Counted from the stretch's first letter, positions 1 to 13,095 are shown. The stretch: DNA of 64,000 nucleotides from Colias croceus (GCF_905220415.1 NC_059539.1:8494001-8558000); one strand, 5' to 3'. A program made the numbers and translations. The notes: generated by a model not told the origin, from the letters alone.

Positions 1-2289
1 GAAGATAGCAACAGCTTCCAAAAAAATTATAACGATTAGGTACATACCTCTTGTTTCACCTAAAAAATATATACACACAATAAAATAAATGTATTTTAAA
101 CGATCGAGACGTCTGATAAACGATAAAGGATGCGTCACATTTGATCATACCCTAGACGTCTTCGCGGCGGCTCCTTGAGGGCTTAGCAGTGATGGATTGG
201 AGCTGATCAAGGCTTTTGGGAATTGTACACAATGCACGACTTTACTCTGATCGAAGCGAGATAACTTTCGGCAAAGGTGCGATGTCATCGTGCCACATCT
301 CGATACCGCTGATTACGTATCGCTTTTATTGTCAAGGAAAAATGTAAATGATTATAAATGTTATACATTACGAGGATCGTTTAATAAATGACATAATTGA
401 TCATATTAATATAAGTTACAGTAAACAAAGATTTAACTGAATTCGTCACAGTATGACGTGATAGCGTCGGCGCATGCGATATTTGTTCCTATTTATTTTA
501 TACATAAAATCCATTTTTGTTAAGGCATTGTGATCTTGAACATTTATATGCAACATTAAAATAATACGTTGAGAGATAAACCTTAAGATGTAACACTTAA
601 GAGCGTTTCGAAATCCTGGACCATAATGTACGTAGTAGGTACATATCTGTCAACTGTGATAATAATGTTCTACATAATAAACTCTACATCTACGTACCTA
701 CATATTTAATATATTTGAAAGGTTTCCTGTATTGTTATTTAATAGATATCGGATTAGATTTTTTGCCTACATTTTTTCAATTAATTGTTGCACTTGGTCG
801 TTTGTTATTACATAGCAGGTATAAGATAAAATAATGAATAATGGTAATAATATCGCTAAGCCAAAGTATTTGGTAGTCGTTAGACACCCTTACTTCCTAA
901 CAATCTTTTTAATACAATAGTTAAAAAATCAATAACCAGATCAGTCTACATAAACAGATAGCATACCCATATCTCAACCGCGGTCGTGTTCCCCAAGCGT
1001 GCAGATCGCGAGATGCAGGTGCCGGCTTATCTCACATAAATCGCCAGCTAAATTACAATTTAAATGCCTTATTATAATAGCCATATGATGTATAAACGCT
1101 AAGCAAGATAATTGTAAGATTTTCAGCCTTAGGAGACAGAGCAATCGCTTCCCATCTCAACCGATAGTAGGATCCTCGTATCCAGGCTTTTCCTGCTATA
1201 TGATATAGTGCATCCTGGATTGTGCGACTAATAGAGATTATTTTAAGACTATTGTAAGTATATGAGAGCTAGATGAAGATTAATGTTTTGTGTTGGGAAA
1301 TTAACTTTGGACATCAATAAAATTGACACATTATAATAATTGGCAGTTTGTAATTTCTACCTAGGTACCTCTCTCACCTATTGTGTTATTAGCTGTTTTC
1401 GAAAGGAGGAACTCAGTAGACAAATAGAAACAAATAAAATATTTTTACCCATAAGAATATCGTACTAATACACACATTCTAGATGCAGCCTTGGTATAGT
1501 ATAAATAAAAAAAGATAAGTACCTAGGTACTGAAAGAATTTTTTGTCTTTCTTGATAGGATAGAGGAGAATAGATTTTTAGAAGTAAGTAAAATATATAA
1601 GGTATTTGTCTGATAAACCTAAGTCACTAACACGTGTCACGCTCACTACCATGTACCGTTTGTCCATTTACACATTTATTAATGACGTTAATTTTTTGCT
1701 CTATTCCACCTTTGAATGTTTGCTTTCTCCAACCCTCCAAGTTCAGATTCCATTAGAAGGTTTTCACATTTTTACAAATCAGCTGTTTGATTGATGTTAA
1801 TTAAAGTATTATAAAAATTACAATTTGCAATTAATAAGGCATACTGTTATTAGATACCTATTAGTATTCACAGAAGAGCGAATTATGATCATTTTTATTA
1901 GCATTGTCCGGAAGTTCCAATTAAACCTTCACATATTTCATTGTTTATTGCTAAATACACCCCATATACATGATGCAATGGGTAACTGTTGCTTTTACAC
2001 GATACGACGTCGACAAGACATTCGTATCGTTTACAAAAATAGATCAAAAAAACTTGGGAATTATTAGAGGATACATTGAAAGTAGAATTCCATTAATTTT
2101 GCTATATCATTCGTTTTTTTTTAAGAATGCAATAATTATAAAATACTTTACATACATATTATTCTATAGTCTATTGGTATCTATAATCTATCCAAGACCA
2201 TCAATAATACTATGTCTATGTGATTTAATGGCTTTTAATAGATATTAACAGTTCTTAAAGGGGTGTTCAAAATTTTTTGTTTCCTTTTA
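1..2289. other. Gene-free AT-rich flank
   Basis: I see no supportable gene here. The stretch is AT-rich, with short chance ORFs around 1606-2248 that overlap in different frames and lack coding bias or splice support. Slightly GC-richer patches (about 120-330 and 960-1030) could be regulatory, but nothing specific can be named. It lies well downstream of the T-box gene's stop codon. Confidence 0.5.
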
Positions 2290-2665
2290 TATTAGTCTAC
2301 TAGCTTCCGCCCGCGACTCCGTCCGCGCGGATGTCCGTCTTTGCGTGGATGGTTTATTTCTCCATTTTGAGTAACTCGGACAATGACATCTTATAAATAT
2401 CTATTGGACCCAAATACGGCTAGGTCTATAATAATACGCAACGTGTGTTCGCGGTACCTACTACAGAACAACGTCTATGGATAACTGAAAAATTGAGATT
2501 AATTTTTTTTCTACGTATTTTTCCAGGATAAAAAGTATCCTATTTTACGCCCAGGATAATAAGGTATAATTATACCAAGTTTCATCGAAATCGAACCGGT
2601 AGTTTTCACGTGATGTCTTCACATACAGACAGACAGACAGACAGACAGACAAAAATTTTTTTAAT
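2290..2665 (+). repeat. Lepidopteran interspersed repeat, copy 1
   Basis: It begins with the head CTACTAGCTTCCGCCCGCGA, followed by a GTCCGCG-type stretch. It then carries a 'CCAAGTTTCATCGAAATCG' box and a (CAGA)n microsatellite at about 2625-2650. The order head, 'AAGTTTCATC-AAATCG' box, (CAGA)n matches a very common dispersed family of moth and butterfly genomes. I cannot say from this window whether it is a LINE 3' end, a SINE or a Helitron-type element. The ORF readable across the CAGA tract is an artefact of the repeat. Confidence 0.7.
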
Positions 2666-3336
2666 CACATATTTGGGTTTGGTATCGATCCAGTAACAAC
2701 CCCTGCTAGTTATTTTTTCAATATTTTCAATGTACAGAATTGACCCTTCTACAGATTTATTATATGTATAGATTGTGAATAATAAATCAGTTATAAAAAA
2801 GTGAGACTTCTTTGGCAAGATTCAAAGATACCAAAAGCATCGCCTTACTCAATGACGTAACGGTATTGTCATGACGCGACCTTGAAATTTTACTCTCAAC
2901 GCGCCTCACTTCAAAAATATATCTTGTGACACAGTCGTAACGATAATTCGTGTCGTAACCTATAAAATTCTTACACTATCAATGTTCGGCACGTTACTAA
3001 ATGTAAAAGATACTTTGTTGATTCCTCGTTATAACACAAGAAGCTTTTTTACAATAATTAGGCCATTTTAATTCTCCGTCACGGTCTCGTACTATAACGT
3101 CGATTAACAACTTTATGTTATCTGTTATAATTACGAAATAATGAGGTTTGATTACAGCTGGGTTTAGAAATGAAAGCAGTTTAATTTAGTTAATTTTGGA
3201 AATAAATCTCGTTTTATTAATGTTATCAGTTCTTTAATAAATAAATATTATCGATATAATGATAGCCACTGAACTAGAAAAATTAAATAGGAATGTTTTT
3301 TTTTCCACTTAGTGACTATGGGTACTAATGTACCCA

Positions 3337-3384
3337 ACTTTTTATTTTTATCAGGTACTAAGGTACCTAATAAAAATAAAAAGT
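3337..3384. repeat. Inverted repeat, 22-bp arms
   Basis: The left arm (3337-3358) and right arm (3363-3384) are complementary at 21 of 22 positions, around a 4-base loop TAAG. The arms run from an AT-rich outer part (ACTTTTTATTTTTAT) to GGTAC at the tip. It could be a tiny foldback element or a chance-expanded palindrome. No flanking duplication is evident. Confidence 0.75.
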
Positions 3385-4633
3385 ATAATATCATAACTTA
3401 TTAACTGTACAGATTTGTAGAGTTACTTTTTTACGACTCTATATTTATTATAATATTTTATTGTTAATGCCTTTTGACAGCTGCTTTATGATATTATGTT
3501 GATGATGACTGAAGATATAATATTATGTACCTAGGTATCTACCTACTATGAAATGTACGTATTAGGTATATATTCAGGAAGTTTTCCATAATTTTTTTTT
3601 TGCAAATATTGAAACACCTGTCACTTTTTTAATCAACACTCCCTGACTGCACTCGACTAATCACCATATTTAGCTTAGCCTTATAATTTCAGCAGATAAT
3701 CCATACTCGCCCTTAAGAATATACACCAGTCAATTTGAATGCATCTGTCCTGTTGACTTTTGACACTTATATTTCAACAAACGAAAACAAATCTTATGTA
3801 TTTTATTTAAAGTAAATTTTCAAGTAGAACTCAGACCGCAACGCGCTAAATCGTATCCGAGGTTCAGCACGAAACCTAAAATTTTCCGCGCCCGTACACT
3901 TAACTGCAGTTAAGCTGTAAATTTAATATGCTTATTTTAATTGCGATACAAAAAGTTACCGCTCGCCTTATGAGAAAGCCGCGATATAATCAGCAATAAA
4001 AGTGAATGCCTTTATAACGCCAACATTAACACGCGGTATTAGATTTTTTCAACGGAATGTTATAATTTAAGCAACTAAATTAACAAGCCTATTATATTTT
4101 GCGTGTATCGTACTCGATGGGGTTCATTCTAAGAAATTAATATAGCTTCCTGTTCATGAACATATGTCTGGACTTTGTTAATCTGCGATAGCCGACATGA
4201 AAGGCAAATTTGCGAATGTATATTTTACACTATTATGAGTGTTACTCGTTAGATGATATAAAGCTCAGACTAAAATATAGACTAATAATAATTTAACTTA
4301 GGTACGGGTTAGTGCAACTTTGGACCATATAAATTCTGTACCTATTCTGAGAGCTCAGCGATCAGCGATGAGAGTGATTTTCCTATGTACCTAATAGGTA
4401 CCTAATATGTTTTATAATCATTTCATTTCAACGACGTGTGTATAATCTTGCATGCTTTCATCTGACTTTGTATCGAGATAGGTCATACCTAGATAATATA
4501 ATTTCCTTATATTCCTTGAAAGTTACATTTAAAAATTTGGATTCAATAGGATTTCATTCATTCATTCAGCATTCGAAATCGAGCATTCGAATGCTTTATA
4601 AATGAGTATTTTTCAAGAATAGAAAAAATTCTA

Positions 4634-4676
4634 TTGCTAGACGGGATTCGGACCCGCGCTCTTCGCCTTATAGTAG
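4634..4676 (-). repeat. tRNA-like SINE fragment
   Basis: Read on the minus strand, this holds GGGTCCGAATCCCG, a good match to the internal B-box of tRNA-derived Pol III promoters. No matching A-box or acceptor stem surrounds it, so it is not a working tRNA gene. A decayed SINE head is the likely origin. Confidence 0.4.
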
Positions 4677-5007
4677 GTATTTTAGTTAGGTATCTACAAC
4701 AAAAAAGTATTTAGTAAGAAGCATCAATAGTATATTGTACCAATAACTTATAATTAAATATTTTACCCTCATGCCAAAATGTGATTCTCGTGTAGAATTT
4801 TAACACGTCGCTGTTATCGGTCAGAATGCACTGCTTAAAATCGCATCTAATATAAGGCGTGGTCGCGAGATCTTATCATACCCATTAGTGAGTGCCGCGC
4901 CCCACCGGCTTCAACCGCATCGCCTGCGCCTATCGAACAATAAATCTGAACCACAACAACCATAATTCAACCGAATTTATTCGAAAATAGAGTTAAAATT
5001 TCCTTAG

Positions 5008-5244
5008 CACATTCGAGATACGAGCACAATTTGTGTGACCGAATCCTTCACTGATCACTTTTTTCCAGAGTTTGGCTCCTATCGCGATAAACGAGTTAGT
5101 AATTTGCGTGATGCAGCCGTTTTCGATGATGATAGAATGCTAGTAATAGAGAGTCCTTCATCAAATGTCATTTCTCTTGTTAGATTCGACGAACTCGCCC
5201 ACACTTCACGTGGCATGTCTAAACTCCAATGTGTTCTTTATTGA
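5008..5244 (+). other. Coding-like open fragment, unassigned
   Basis: This 79-codon open stretch lies between TAG at 5005-5007 and TGA at 5242-5244. I do not recognise the product. By hand count over the 69 sense codons from 5035, G+C is about 37 at codon position 1, 26 at position 2 and 23 at position 3. That gradient resembles real coding sequence, and chance ORFs in this window that I checked (for example 52690-53079) lack it. A pyrimidine-rich run followed by CAG (cttttttccag, ending about 5065) could be a splice acceptor inside it. It has no start codon in good context and no clear donor. It may be an isolated exon, a decayed retrocopy, or chance. Confidence 0.2.
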
Positions 5245-6783
5245 TCAATCTGATACTGATCTGTTTCTAGGAAAAAGGATTTGTTGATTGGTAAAGACAC
5301 ATATCAATTTAAGATAAAAAGGTTAGATAAAATTACCCGCAAAATTAAGTTACAGGATTTACTGTAAGTGATTCTAGATTTCGTAAGGACCTATTTATTG
5401 ATTACGTTATCAATTGGTATCAATATAAATAACAAAATTACATGTGATCCCTCTCACCCCACCCTAGTATTTTGAAAGTATGTAGTATAAGTAGACATAA
5501 CAGTTAATTCGAAACAAAGAGCATCTAAGAAAAACATTTCCAGGCTTAGACCACAATATGTACTTACATAACAAACCGAATTATCACGTAAGTTAATACG
5601 AAAACGATCATTATTTACGCTCTTGCATTTCCTTCAGATATCATTGAGCCTAGATCGATATCGTCTCTGCAACCTAACGTCAAAGTAGGATTTATGCGCG
5701 GGCGTCGTGACCGGTTGCGGGGCGGGGAGGGGTCGGTGAGAACAAAGAGAGGGTTCAAACACGCCGCGGCGCTTGCTAATAAGCAATAAACAAGAGGGCG
5801 GAGTCCCGCACCTGAGGGATCAGCGATCTGATGAAGAGTGCACAATGCACACGATGCACAAGCATTCGTAATTTTTACGAATGGTGCCTAGGTATATAAT
5901 ATTTTTTGTGTGCATAAGTAGAGATAAAAATTAGCTGTTATTCTGCATTAATCTTCAACGTGGTGAGCTGTTAATCTCGTTTTAAGTGCTAATATTTAAT
6001 TAAAATTAAATATAGTGTTAGATTTCGCTAGAGATAAACTTTATATCCAACGTTTATGTTTTAACACCTCAGGCTACATAAACTCAAAGCGAATAGAGAT
6101 GCATTCACATTCAATTACTTATTATAAATTCATGAAAATGGAATTCTAAAGTTTCTAAAATTTTACTACTCCATAATTGTGAATATATTTGTTTGAAATA
6201 TCAAAATAAATAGTAACCGTTGAAATATCCCGCGGTCACAGACGAGTCGGGAGCTCAACGAACCGTGCCGCACGGCTTTCATTGCAATTAAAAAGCAATA
6301 AAACTGTTGCACAAGAAATTCATAGATATTGATGTTGTACGGGAAACATAAAGCGTAAGAGCATTTAAACAAAAAAACTAAATGGCTCATAAAGTTATGC
6401 AGGCTGTTAAATTATGGCTGCAATTCAATGAAAAATACAATTTTCATCGTACCATTTCCATTATTTCATATTTATATTCATCTATATTTTTTCAAAACAC
6501 TTGAAGATATTTATGCCTATTCCATGACTTCACTTTTATTACTTTTACTTCACCTTTATTTGATTACCTAGGTAGGTAGTGTTTTTATAGAGCAGCAATT
6601 TCCGGTTGAAGAGGTAAACAGAGATTTTGTATTTAAACACGTTTATCTAATGACCGATACCATAAAATGTATAATAAGTATATATACTTATATGTATTCT
6701 GCATATAATAGAATAGGTATAATATACTCTAACGCGATCTGATACCAAGTAACTATTTAGTAATCTGTGCTAATATTAACATA
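5245..6783. other. Gene-free flank
   Basis: No gene is seen. A GC-rich patch at about 5690-5830, with overlapping minus-strand chance ORFs, may be a regulatory island. The remainder is AT-rich with short TACCTA/TAGGTA tracts. Confidence 0.5.
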
Positions 6784-7187
6784 TAGTAGAGTGCCGTAAG
6801 GCATAAAAATGGTCAAACCTCGGAACCCAGGGCCAGTCAATGAATCTGTATATCAAGTATGAGACTGCATTATTAAAACCTCAAATAAAAAAGTTAAAAA
6901 AAAAAAATTGACCGATCTCGATTTATAACAATTTTTAACAACAATTTACTGAAAAATGAGAGGCGGAAGGGGGAAAAAGTGTTTATAGTGAAAAATTTAA
7001 TTTTATTTGTAATAAATTATATGTGCAGAGTAACTTCAATGTTAATTTATTAGATTATCGTAAAAAATAAGTTACAAAAAAAAATTATCATTAACTAAAC
7101 ACATTGTTACATCATTGTACATTGTTGTCGTCGTCGTCGATCTCGTTGATATAGATTGTAGGTTGTTTTTAATTCTGCGAGTGAAAA

Positions 7188-7450
7188 TTATTGACAATCA
7201 TTATTTTCTTCAATATATTTGAAAATCTGCTCCATTGCTGCATCTACTTGCATTGTTACTGGATGAATTTTTTTCTCCCTCTGAGTCTGTTTTAGCGTTG
7301 TTTTTAAACGCAGGTAACAATCCGCGTGATATTTAGCCTATTTAGTTCCCTGAGCTACTAAAATATCTAACACGCCTACAATTCTTTTATAAATATTGCG
7401 ACAATATTCACTTTTGTCTTCACATATCAAACTTATATTTTTATATGCAT
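7188..7450 (-). pseudogene. Decayed transposon ORF fragment
   Basis: On the minus strand a reading frame runs from about 7450 down to TAA at 7188-7190, broken once by an in-frame TAG at 7338-7340. The translated text is protein-like: a Cys-rich start (ICEDKSEYC), then a hydrophobic helix (RIVGVLDILVAQG). After the stop come AKYHADCYLRL, a basic linker and an acidic amphipathic C-terminus (MEQIFKYIEENNDCQ). The YH-x2-C pairing recalls zinc-binding N-terminal modules of uncharacterised insect transposon proteins, but I cannot name the family. Its place inside a TIR element argues for a transposase-associated protein, now dead. Confidence 0.45.
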
Positions 7451-7573
7451 ATATGCATAATATAAATGAAAACAAATACTTACAATTTATGCCACTATTT
7501 TCAAAGTTTTTAAAACTCAGTAATGTTCAGTAATTATTAACATTAATTTTTAATAAACAAAAATCTTAATATA

Positions 7574-7788
7574 TACTAGAGGTCCGCCCCGGCTTCGCCC
7601 GTGGTACATTTTATATACTAGCGGTCCGCCCCGGCTTCGCCCGTGGTACCTACATGTTTAAACTATCCTATCTCTCAAGTTGGATCGAACTGCACATGGT
7701 GTGCGAATTATATTATATAATCGGTTAAGTGGTTTAGGAGTCCATTGAGGACAAACATTGTGACACGAGATTTATATATATTAAGATT
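7574..7788 (+). repeat. Interspersed repeat, doubled head
   Basis: A 34-base head (GGTCCGCCCCGGCTTCGCCC core) occurs at 7574-7607 and again at 7616-7649, differing at one base. A body with an 'ATCGAACTGCACATGG' section and 'GGTTAAGTGGTTTAGGAG' follows. The same head, inverted, ends the copy at 14859-15016. The doubled head suggests one copy inserted into the start of another, or a tandem slip. Confidence 0.65.
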
Positions 7789-8003
7789 ATAAAGGCGAAA
7801 GTTTGTAAGTATGGATGTATGGATGTTTGTTACTCTTTCACGTAAAAACTACTGAACCGATTACAATGAAATTTAGCACACATATAGAGGGTAACTTGGA
7901 TTAGCACATAGGATAGTTTTTATCCCGGAAATCCCACGGAAACGGGAACTATGCGGGTTTTCCTTTGCAAACGCGGGCGAAGCTGCGGGCGGAAATCTAG
8001 TCT
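7789..8003 (-). repeat. Interspersed repeat, inverted copy
   Basis: This reads as the reverse of the family at 2290-2665. The GC-rich head is at the right end (GCGGGCGAAGCTGCGGGCGG near 7975-7995). The 'ACTGAACCGATTACAATGAAATTTAGC' box (7851-7877) is to its left, and a (GTATGGAT)n-like run is near 7810-7830. It lies head-outward relative to the copy at 7574 and is nested in the TIR element. Confidence 0.65.
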
Positions 8004-11000
8004 GAAATAAATATTTTTCGGAACGAAAACAACAGCTACGTATTAAGTCTAGCAAGTTACAACGTGTACTATCCTGTGAGGGCCCGCCATGAACAATACC
8101 GAACAGCTGCTGTTATTCCCTCTATTCTCCAACCCGACCTTCATCGGTATATCTGCGGTCCCTACAGATCCAAGATCAAGTTTTCAAGTTTGTAATAGTA
8201 ATTGTTCTTTTTAAAATATGACTTTTGACTAATATAAATCAATGAAAACTCCAAAAAATTAATAATTGTTTATAATAATTTTTAAAAAATTGAGAGCGCG
8301 AAAAAATTTTTTTTTAACATTTTTCTATATACTATTAAAAACATATTTTCAAGGTTTATATTAAGATTCATTGACTGGCCCTGGATTCCGAGGTATAAAC
8401 CTTACGGCGCTCCACTAATAGTAATTAGTAGCATTATAGTATATTAGATACAAGTCGTCATGTTGTAATAACTCTACAAGGGAACCTTTTAGGCACAAGG
8501 AAGTAGACCACGAAGCCTCTATTATAGTAGGTATTGCTATTAAACTGTCGATCACAAGGCTACGACGGCACCTCTCCGCACAGTCACGACAATGCCTATA
8601 ATCACGATACTTTACACAAACTGTTCTGTCAGTCAAACGCTAACAATATACAATTATTGCAACTGGACTTGTAAACACCTAGACTAGCCTTGACTCGCAA
8701 ATCTTGCATCTAAACGCAATTATCTGCGTTCGTTGAATAATATCGAGCAATTATATGGAAATGTTATTCGCTAGTTGCATAAGTTTCTGGACACACATTT
8801 TAGTTTATTAGTGAGATTTGATATCCGAAGGGAATTTATTTGAGTTAACGGCTATATTAAGATAAGTGACCATTCTAGGTACCTACTAAAATTATACCTA
8901 CTCATGGGCTCAAAGTGTAAGCTCGAAGATAAAATATTTTTTTTTCATGTTTGCGAATAATTTACCTGCACAAATTATATTTAATAATAGGTTCTCATCA
9001 ATGACTAATAAATAATTAATGATATCAGTTTACCTACTTCATTCTCGCCTTGTAAATAAAGTCTTATCATTGTAATTATAAATAATTATCACCTATTTTA
9101 AAGCAATAATAATAATTATGCATATATGAATTTATTTCGTTACATATATAGAGAAATCTCATTTTTGCCACGTAACAAATTTCCAAACAGGTTATTTAAG
9201 CTGCGAGTATTAACAAATTAGCCAGCAAAGTTCACACAACCGCAGCCGCCGAGTCGCATCAATCGCGCTTCTATCGGCCTAGCCCATAACAAAGCAATCG
9301 CTGGTCACTCCGTGATGGAGTAATTCGTCGTTTCCCGTGCTAGACGCGACGATTAGCCTCCTCTATTTACTTGTCTATCCAGAGCTGGCAGCTGACGCCG
9401 GACGCGCCCGACAGACGGACACCGTTACAATTGCAACACTGACTTAGAAAAACGTTAGCCACGAAATAGCTTGTCCATGCTAATTCGATTCAACGTATCT
9501 ACGTTTCCCTACGTTTAGATTGTTCCTCGATTCCTAAACGGTACTTGATTGAAAATCGGTACTTATCGTAAATTGTTTCGCTTTAGCGTTGCGCCCAATT
9601 TCACGATTTCTCGCCAATGGCGCTGTTTTGTCACGATTGTTTGGATAGGCCTATAAATTAAGCTCATTACAGAAACAAATGAATAAATATGGGAATTGTT
9701 ATTAAGGTCATATTATAATATAATCATTAATCTTTAAAAATAATAACTTAAACATGCTATTCTGACCTCAAAATATTACCCAATTCAATTTAAACAAAAC
9801 AAACACACTATAATCGCATCTTCAATAATTACCTACCTATGATGGACCAACCGATATGAAATTGCACAAGTTGCAAAATATTATGCTTGTTGCCATATTG
9901 TTGTGTATAGAGTTTACATAATACAAAATAGTTTACAAGACAGTTCTCACAGATATGATGTAAAAAGATATAATCTCGCGAGGGCACGACCCTCTGAAGA
10001 TCGCACATGAACCTAGGACCTTGTAGCTCGTTTAATCGCTCGATAATCTGACACGTCAAAGAACAATACTCCATAATGTCTAACAAATGAATGCAATTAA
10101 TGCAGCCGCATACTTAAACGAGCTGCCCTGGTAATATATCTTCGGATATCATATGGGCGATGGGAAACACATGATCACTCGTAAAATACTAGAACAGCTC
10201 CCATTATAGTTGTCAAGTTCATTGCTCGTAATGCCGACATGTTTCACCGCACAATACACTTTTGATGGTACCTTTGGCTCTGACAGAACATTAAATACCC
10301 AGACCTTTCCTCGAACTAGTGTTTCCGTCGAAAACTAATCAACGCGAGCCATTATGGAATCAGAGTTGGTAGTTATGTATACTAATATATCTCGGACACA
10401 CCTCGGGCGAGAAGAGCGTTCCTTCGAGAGGAATTAGCTCAGACAACGCCACAATAGTCCATAATTATGAAATGTGTTGTGATTCCAACAGGATAGCAAT
10501 TTTTCTCTGGAACCGAACAATGCGAGACGGTAATGAAAGGAGTCAATCAGTCGGTGTCTGCGAAATACGCTCGCGCTAATTTATGCTCAGTGCGGGCGCA
10601 CACAGCGCTCCACTCACATAAATATGTTCAGTTGTTTTTTGCCAGACAAAGGGAGATGAAGTCGCCTTGCGTCCTTTGATGTCACACTTGCATAATTTTA
10701 AATGTCACTGAAAAAAATTAATGGAAAACACTCGGAACTCGTCCGCAGTGTGAACGAACACGTGCTAGACACGCGATTCGCAAAACCCGTACTTATGTTT
10801 TAATATATTCTAGTGTCGTATGAATTTATAGCGAACGGCATATTATTTACTAGCATTATACGCACAATTTGCGAAGCTGTCGCAAGGGCCGGCTATAATT
10901 TCCCGATGGCAGCAGATCCATCAATACACGCCTCGGGCCGCGGCCGCTTTCAATTTGTAGGCCGCCACATCGCCGGCAATTACCGGACGGAAGGTCGATC

Positions 11001-11631
11001 ATCATCGATATATGCGCTTAATAATGCCTAATGACACTTTATGGCGATCGAAAATGGAAGTGTGACGATTATTTGCTATATTGCGAGGTAATAAGCAATA
11101 ATTTGTCTCGCTTTTAATATTTCTGGAACAATTATTGTAAGTAACTCTACCAATACTTATTGCGGTACAGGCATTAGGTACTAATACTGATAATGGCGAC
11201 AGAAATCCATTCCTAAAAATTATAATACCTATCTATAATAATTTTTCCTATTCTCCATTCTGCAAAAGCTTGACAAACATGAAACTATCACAATCATTTT
11301 TTCCATAAAATATTAGAAATCTTCACACGAGTAATTGAATTTATTCCTTTCATAGGTATAAAGTCAAAAACAGGTCAAAACACTACCTATAATTTGTCGA
11401 TCAGTAGATTAGAAACTTCTCTAATACGTACCTACCTACTCAATAAACTACTACTTATGAGTGATGACTTCAAATAACAATTCAATGAAAGATACAATAT
11501 ATCACAATATGCCATTTTATTATACCTCTGCGATTCTACCTCTATTTATAATTGTTTTAAATCAAGTCAATTATTAACATGCATTAATTATTCCCATGAA
11601 CATTGTTCTAGTAGGAACTGTTTACAAAAAG

Positions 11632-11667
11632 TGTTTCTATTAGGTTAATACCTACCTAATAGAAACA
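11632..11667. repeat. Perfect inverted repeat, 14-bp arms
   Basis: The arm TGTTTCTATTAGGT (11632-11645) is matched by ACCTAATAGAAACA (11654-11667) across an 8-base spacer. It lies among TACCTA tracts. The arms are too short for a typical microRNA precursor, and no function is evident. Confidence 0.8.
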
Positions 11668-12644
11668 TACCTACTTGTAATTTTTCCATTCCAAGTACAT
11701 TTAGAATGTACCTAATTTGTTTTTCAACTTAATTTAAAAAGCTATTTTGAATTACTACTTACATAATTAAGGTAACTAAATATTTTTTTTGCAAATAGCA
11801 CTAAATTTGAAATACAGGACGCTGCCAAATAAAATTTAATAGTGATCTAACCTTTTGTTATTTATTAATTTCGTTTATTTTACATGCACTTTCGGATCGT
11901 CAGCTTTTTCCTTAAATATACTACACACAAAGAAAATAAAACCACAATATAATTTCATTTCATTTATTAACACTTAGGGATGTACCCTGATATGTGTACT
12001 ACCGCGCGGCCTGCTCACATTTCGGCACATTCAGAATTACAGGAACTGTCCATTTATACTAATATCTTGAAAAGAATAAAGAATGATTCATAATGTATTA
12101 GTTCTTGTTGGAAATTAAACTCATTTTTGTCTGAACTTGTTTCAATTGCGCAAATCGAGGGGATGTCCCCTCTTCACTCCCTCGCAATATTATAAATCAT
12201 TCCTCTGTCTTTATTTTCGTTTTCAAACGATTTATATCAAATAAATTCAAAATATAGACATGTACCTAGTTAGGAATCTGTTAAAACGTATACATTTTTT
12301 ACAAACAAAAAACTATATTATTGAAACAGGTTAGTGTCGAGCAGTGTCGCGACTGATTTCATTTCTACCGTTACTTTAAAATTTTATATCAAATAGAATT
12401 TTCTACGTGACCCCCTATATACATTGCTTATTCTAGAAAAATAATTTAATCAACTACTATACATACACTATACATACAACTTATACAATGGAATATAAAT
12501 ATGCTTAATTATACACACGTTAACGCTAGTGTCAAATTGTATCACTGACTTACCGGGATAACTATTTTTCCGAAATACTACATTTTAAAACAAAAACAAA
12601 TATCAAAATACATAAAGTTTAACAAAATACTCTGTGTTTAATTA

Positions 12645-12650
12645 TTTATT
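12645..12650 (-). promoter_or_regulatory. Candidate poly(A) signal for the T-box gene
   Basis: On the minus strand this reads AATAAA, about 450 bases past the T-box stop codon, in an AT-rich stretch with no other feature. It is a plausible first polyadenylation signal. Other AATAAA hexamers lie further on (near 12210 and 11960), so the real 3' end cannot be fixed from sequence. Confidence 0.3.
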
Positions 12651-13095
12651 ATATATTGTAGAGTTTAAAAATATTAAGTAATAATGTATTCTTAACATAA
12701 TTATAGTTAGGAATTTAAATATTATCTGTCTGCATTTAAATAATAATATCAATGGAATTACACATTTGTAATGGAATGTTTTATAAGTACATTTTGTTTT
12801 TGTATCCACATTTAACATTTTTAACAAAAATCTTTGGTTACACGATTTAATATTCAATGGAGACAATAATATGAAAACTTCGATCCCGTAAACGGGCAAA
12901 TAATAGGAATTAATATAGGTAATTTTAGGGATAATCTGTGCAGGTAACTATTGCTTTTATCGATCTAACTATACAAATAAAATATTTTCGGGTAGGAACC
13001 ATCATACGATAAAATTTTAGAGTAAATCTAACCGTTTATATACTATTAACGTTTTCATAATCTCGTATGACAAGACTTAGCTACGTCGTGTGTTT

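Larger units (their letters stand above)
2666..5007. other. Gene-free flank with hairpin and SINE scrap
   Basis: No gene is seen. The stretch is AT-rich and contains a 22-bp-arm inverted repeat (3337-3384) and a tRNA-like scrap (4634-4676), listed separately. A GC-richer patch at about 4855-4935 resembles the islands seen elsewhere around the T-box gene and may be regulatory; that is inference. Confidence 0.5.
6784..8417. mobile_element. Degenerate TIR DNA transposon, about 1.6 kb
   Basis: The left end (6784 on) and the reverse complement of the right end (to 8417) share a terminal inverted repeat about 55-64 bases long. Both begin TAGTRGAGYGCCGTAAGG and continue through CCTCGGAA-CCAGGGCCAGTC to AATGAATCT; the left copy has about 8 extra bases. 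The flanks share only ATA, so the target duplication is uncertain. Inside are a decayed minus-strand ORF (7188-7450) and three later copies of another repeat (7574-8003). The size, TIRs and ruined ORF suggest an old cut-and-paste element, superfamily not identified. Confidence 0.7.
8418..13095. other. T-box downstream region and candidate islands
   Basis: No coding exon is supported. The part nearest 13095 is the 3' UTR side of the T-box gene. GC-richer islands at about 9230-9420 and 10380-11040 stand out from the AT-rich surroundings. The second contains AATTTGTAGGCCGCC next to GC-rich runs and has an ORF at 10813-11031 that I take as chance. These islands are the best guesses for enhancers here, by inference from composition only. 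Confidence 0.45.
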
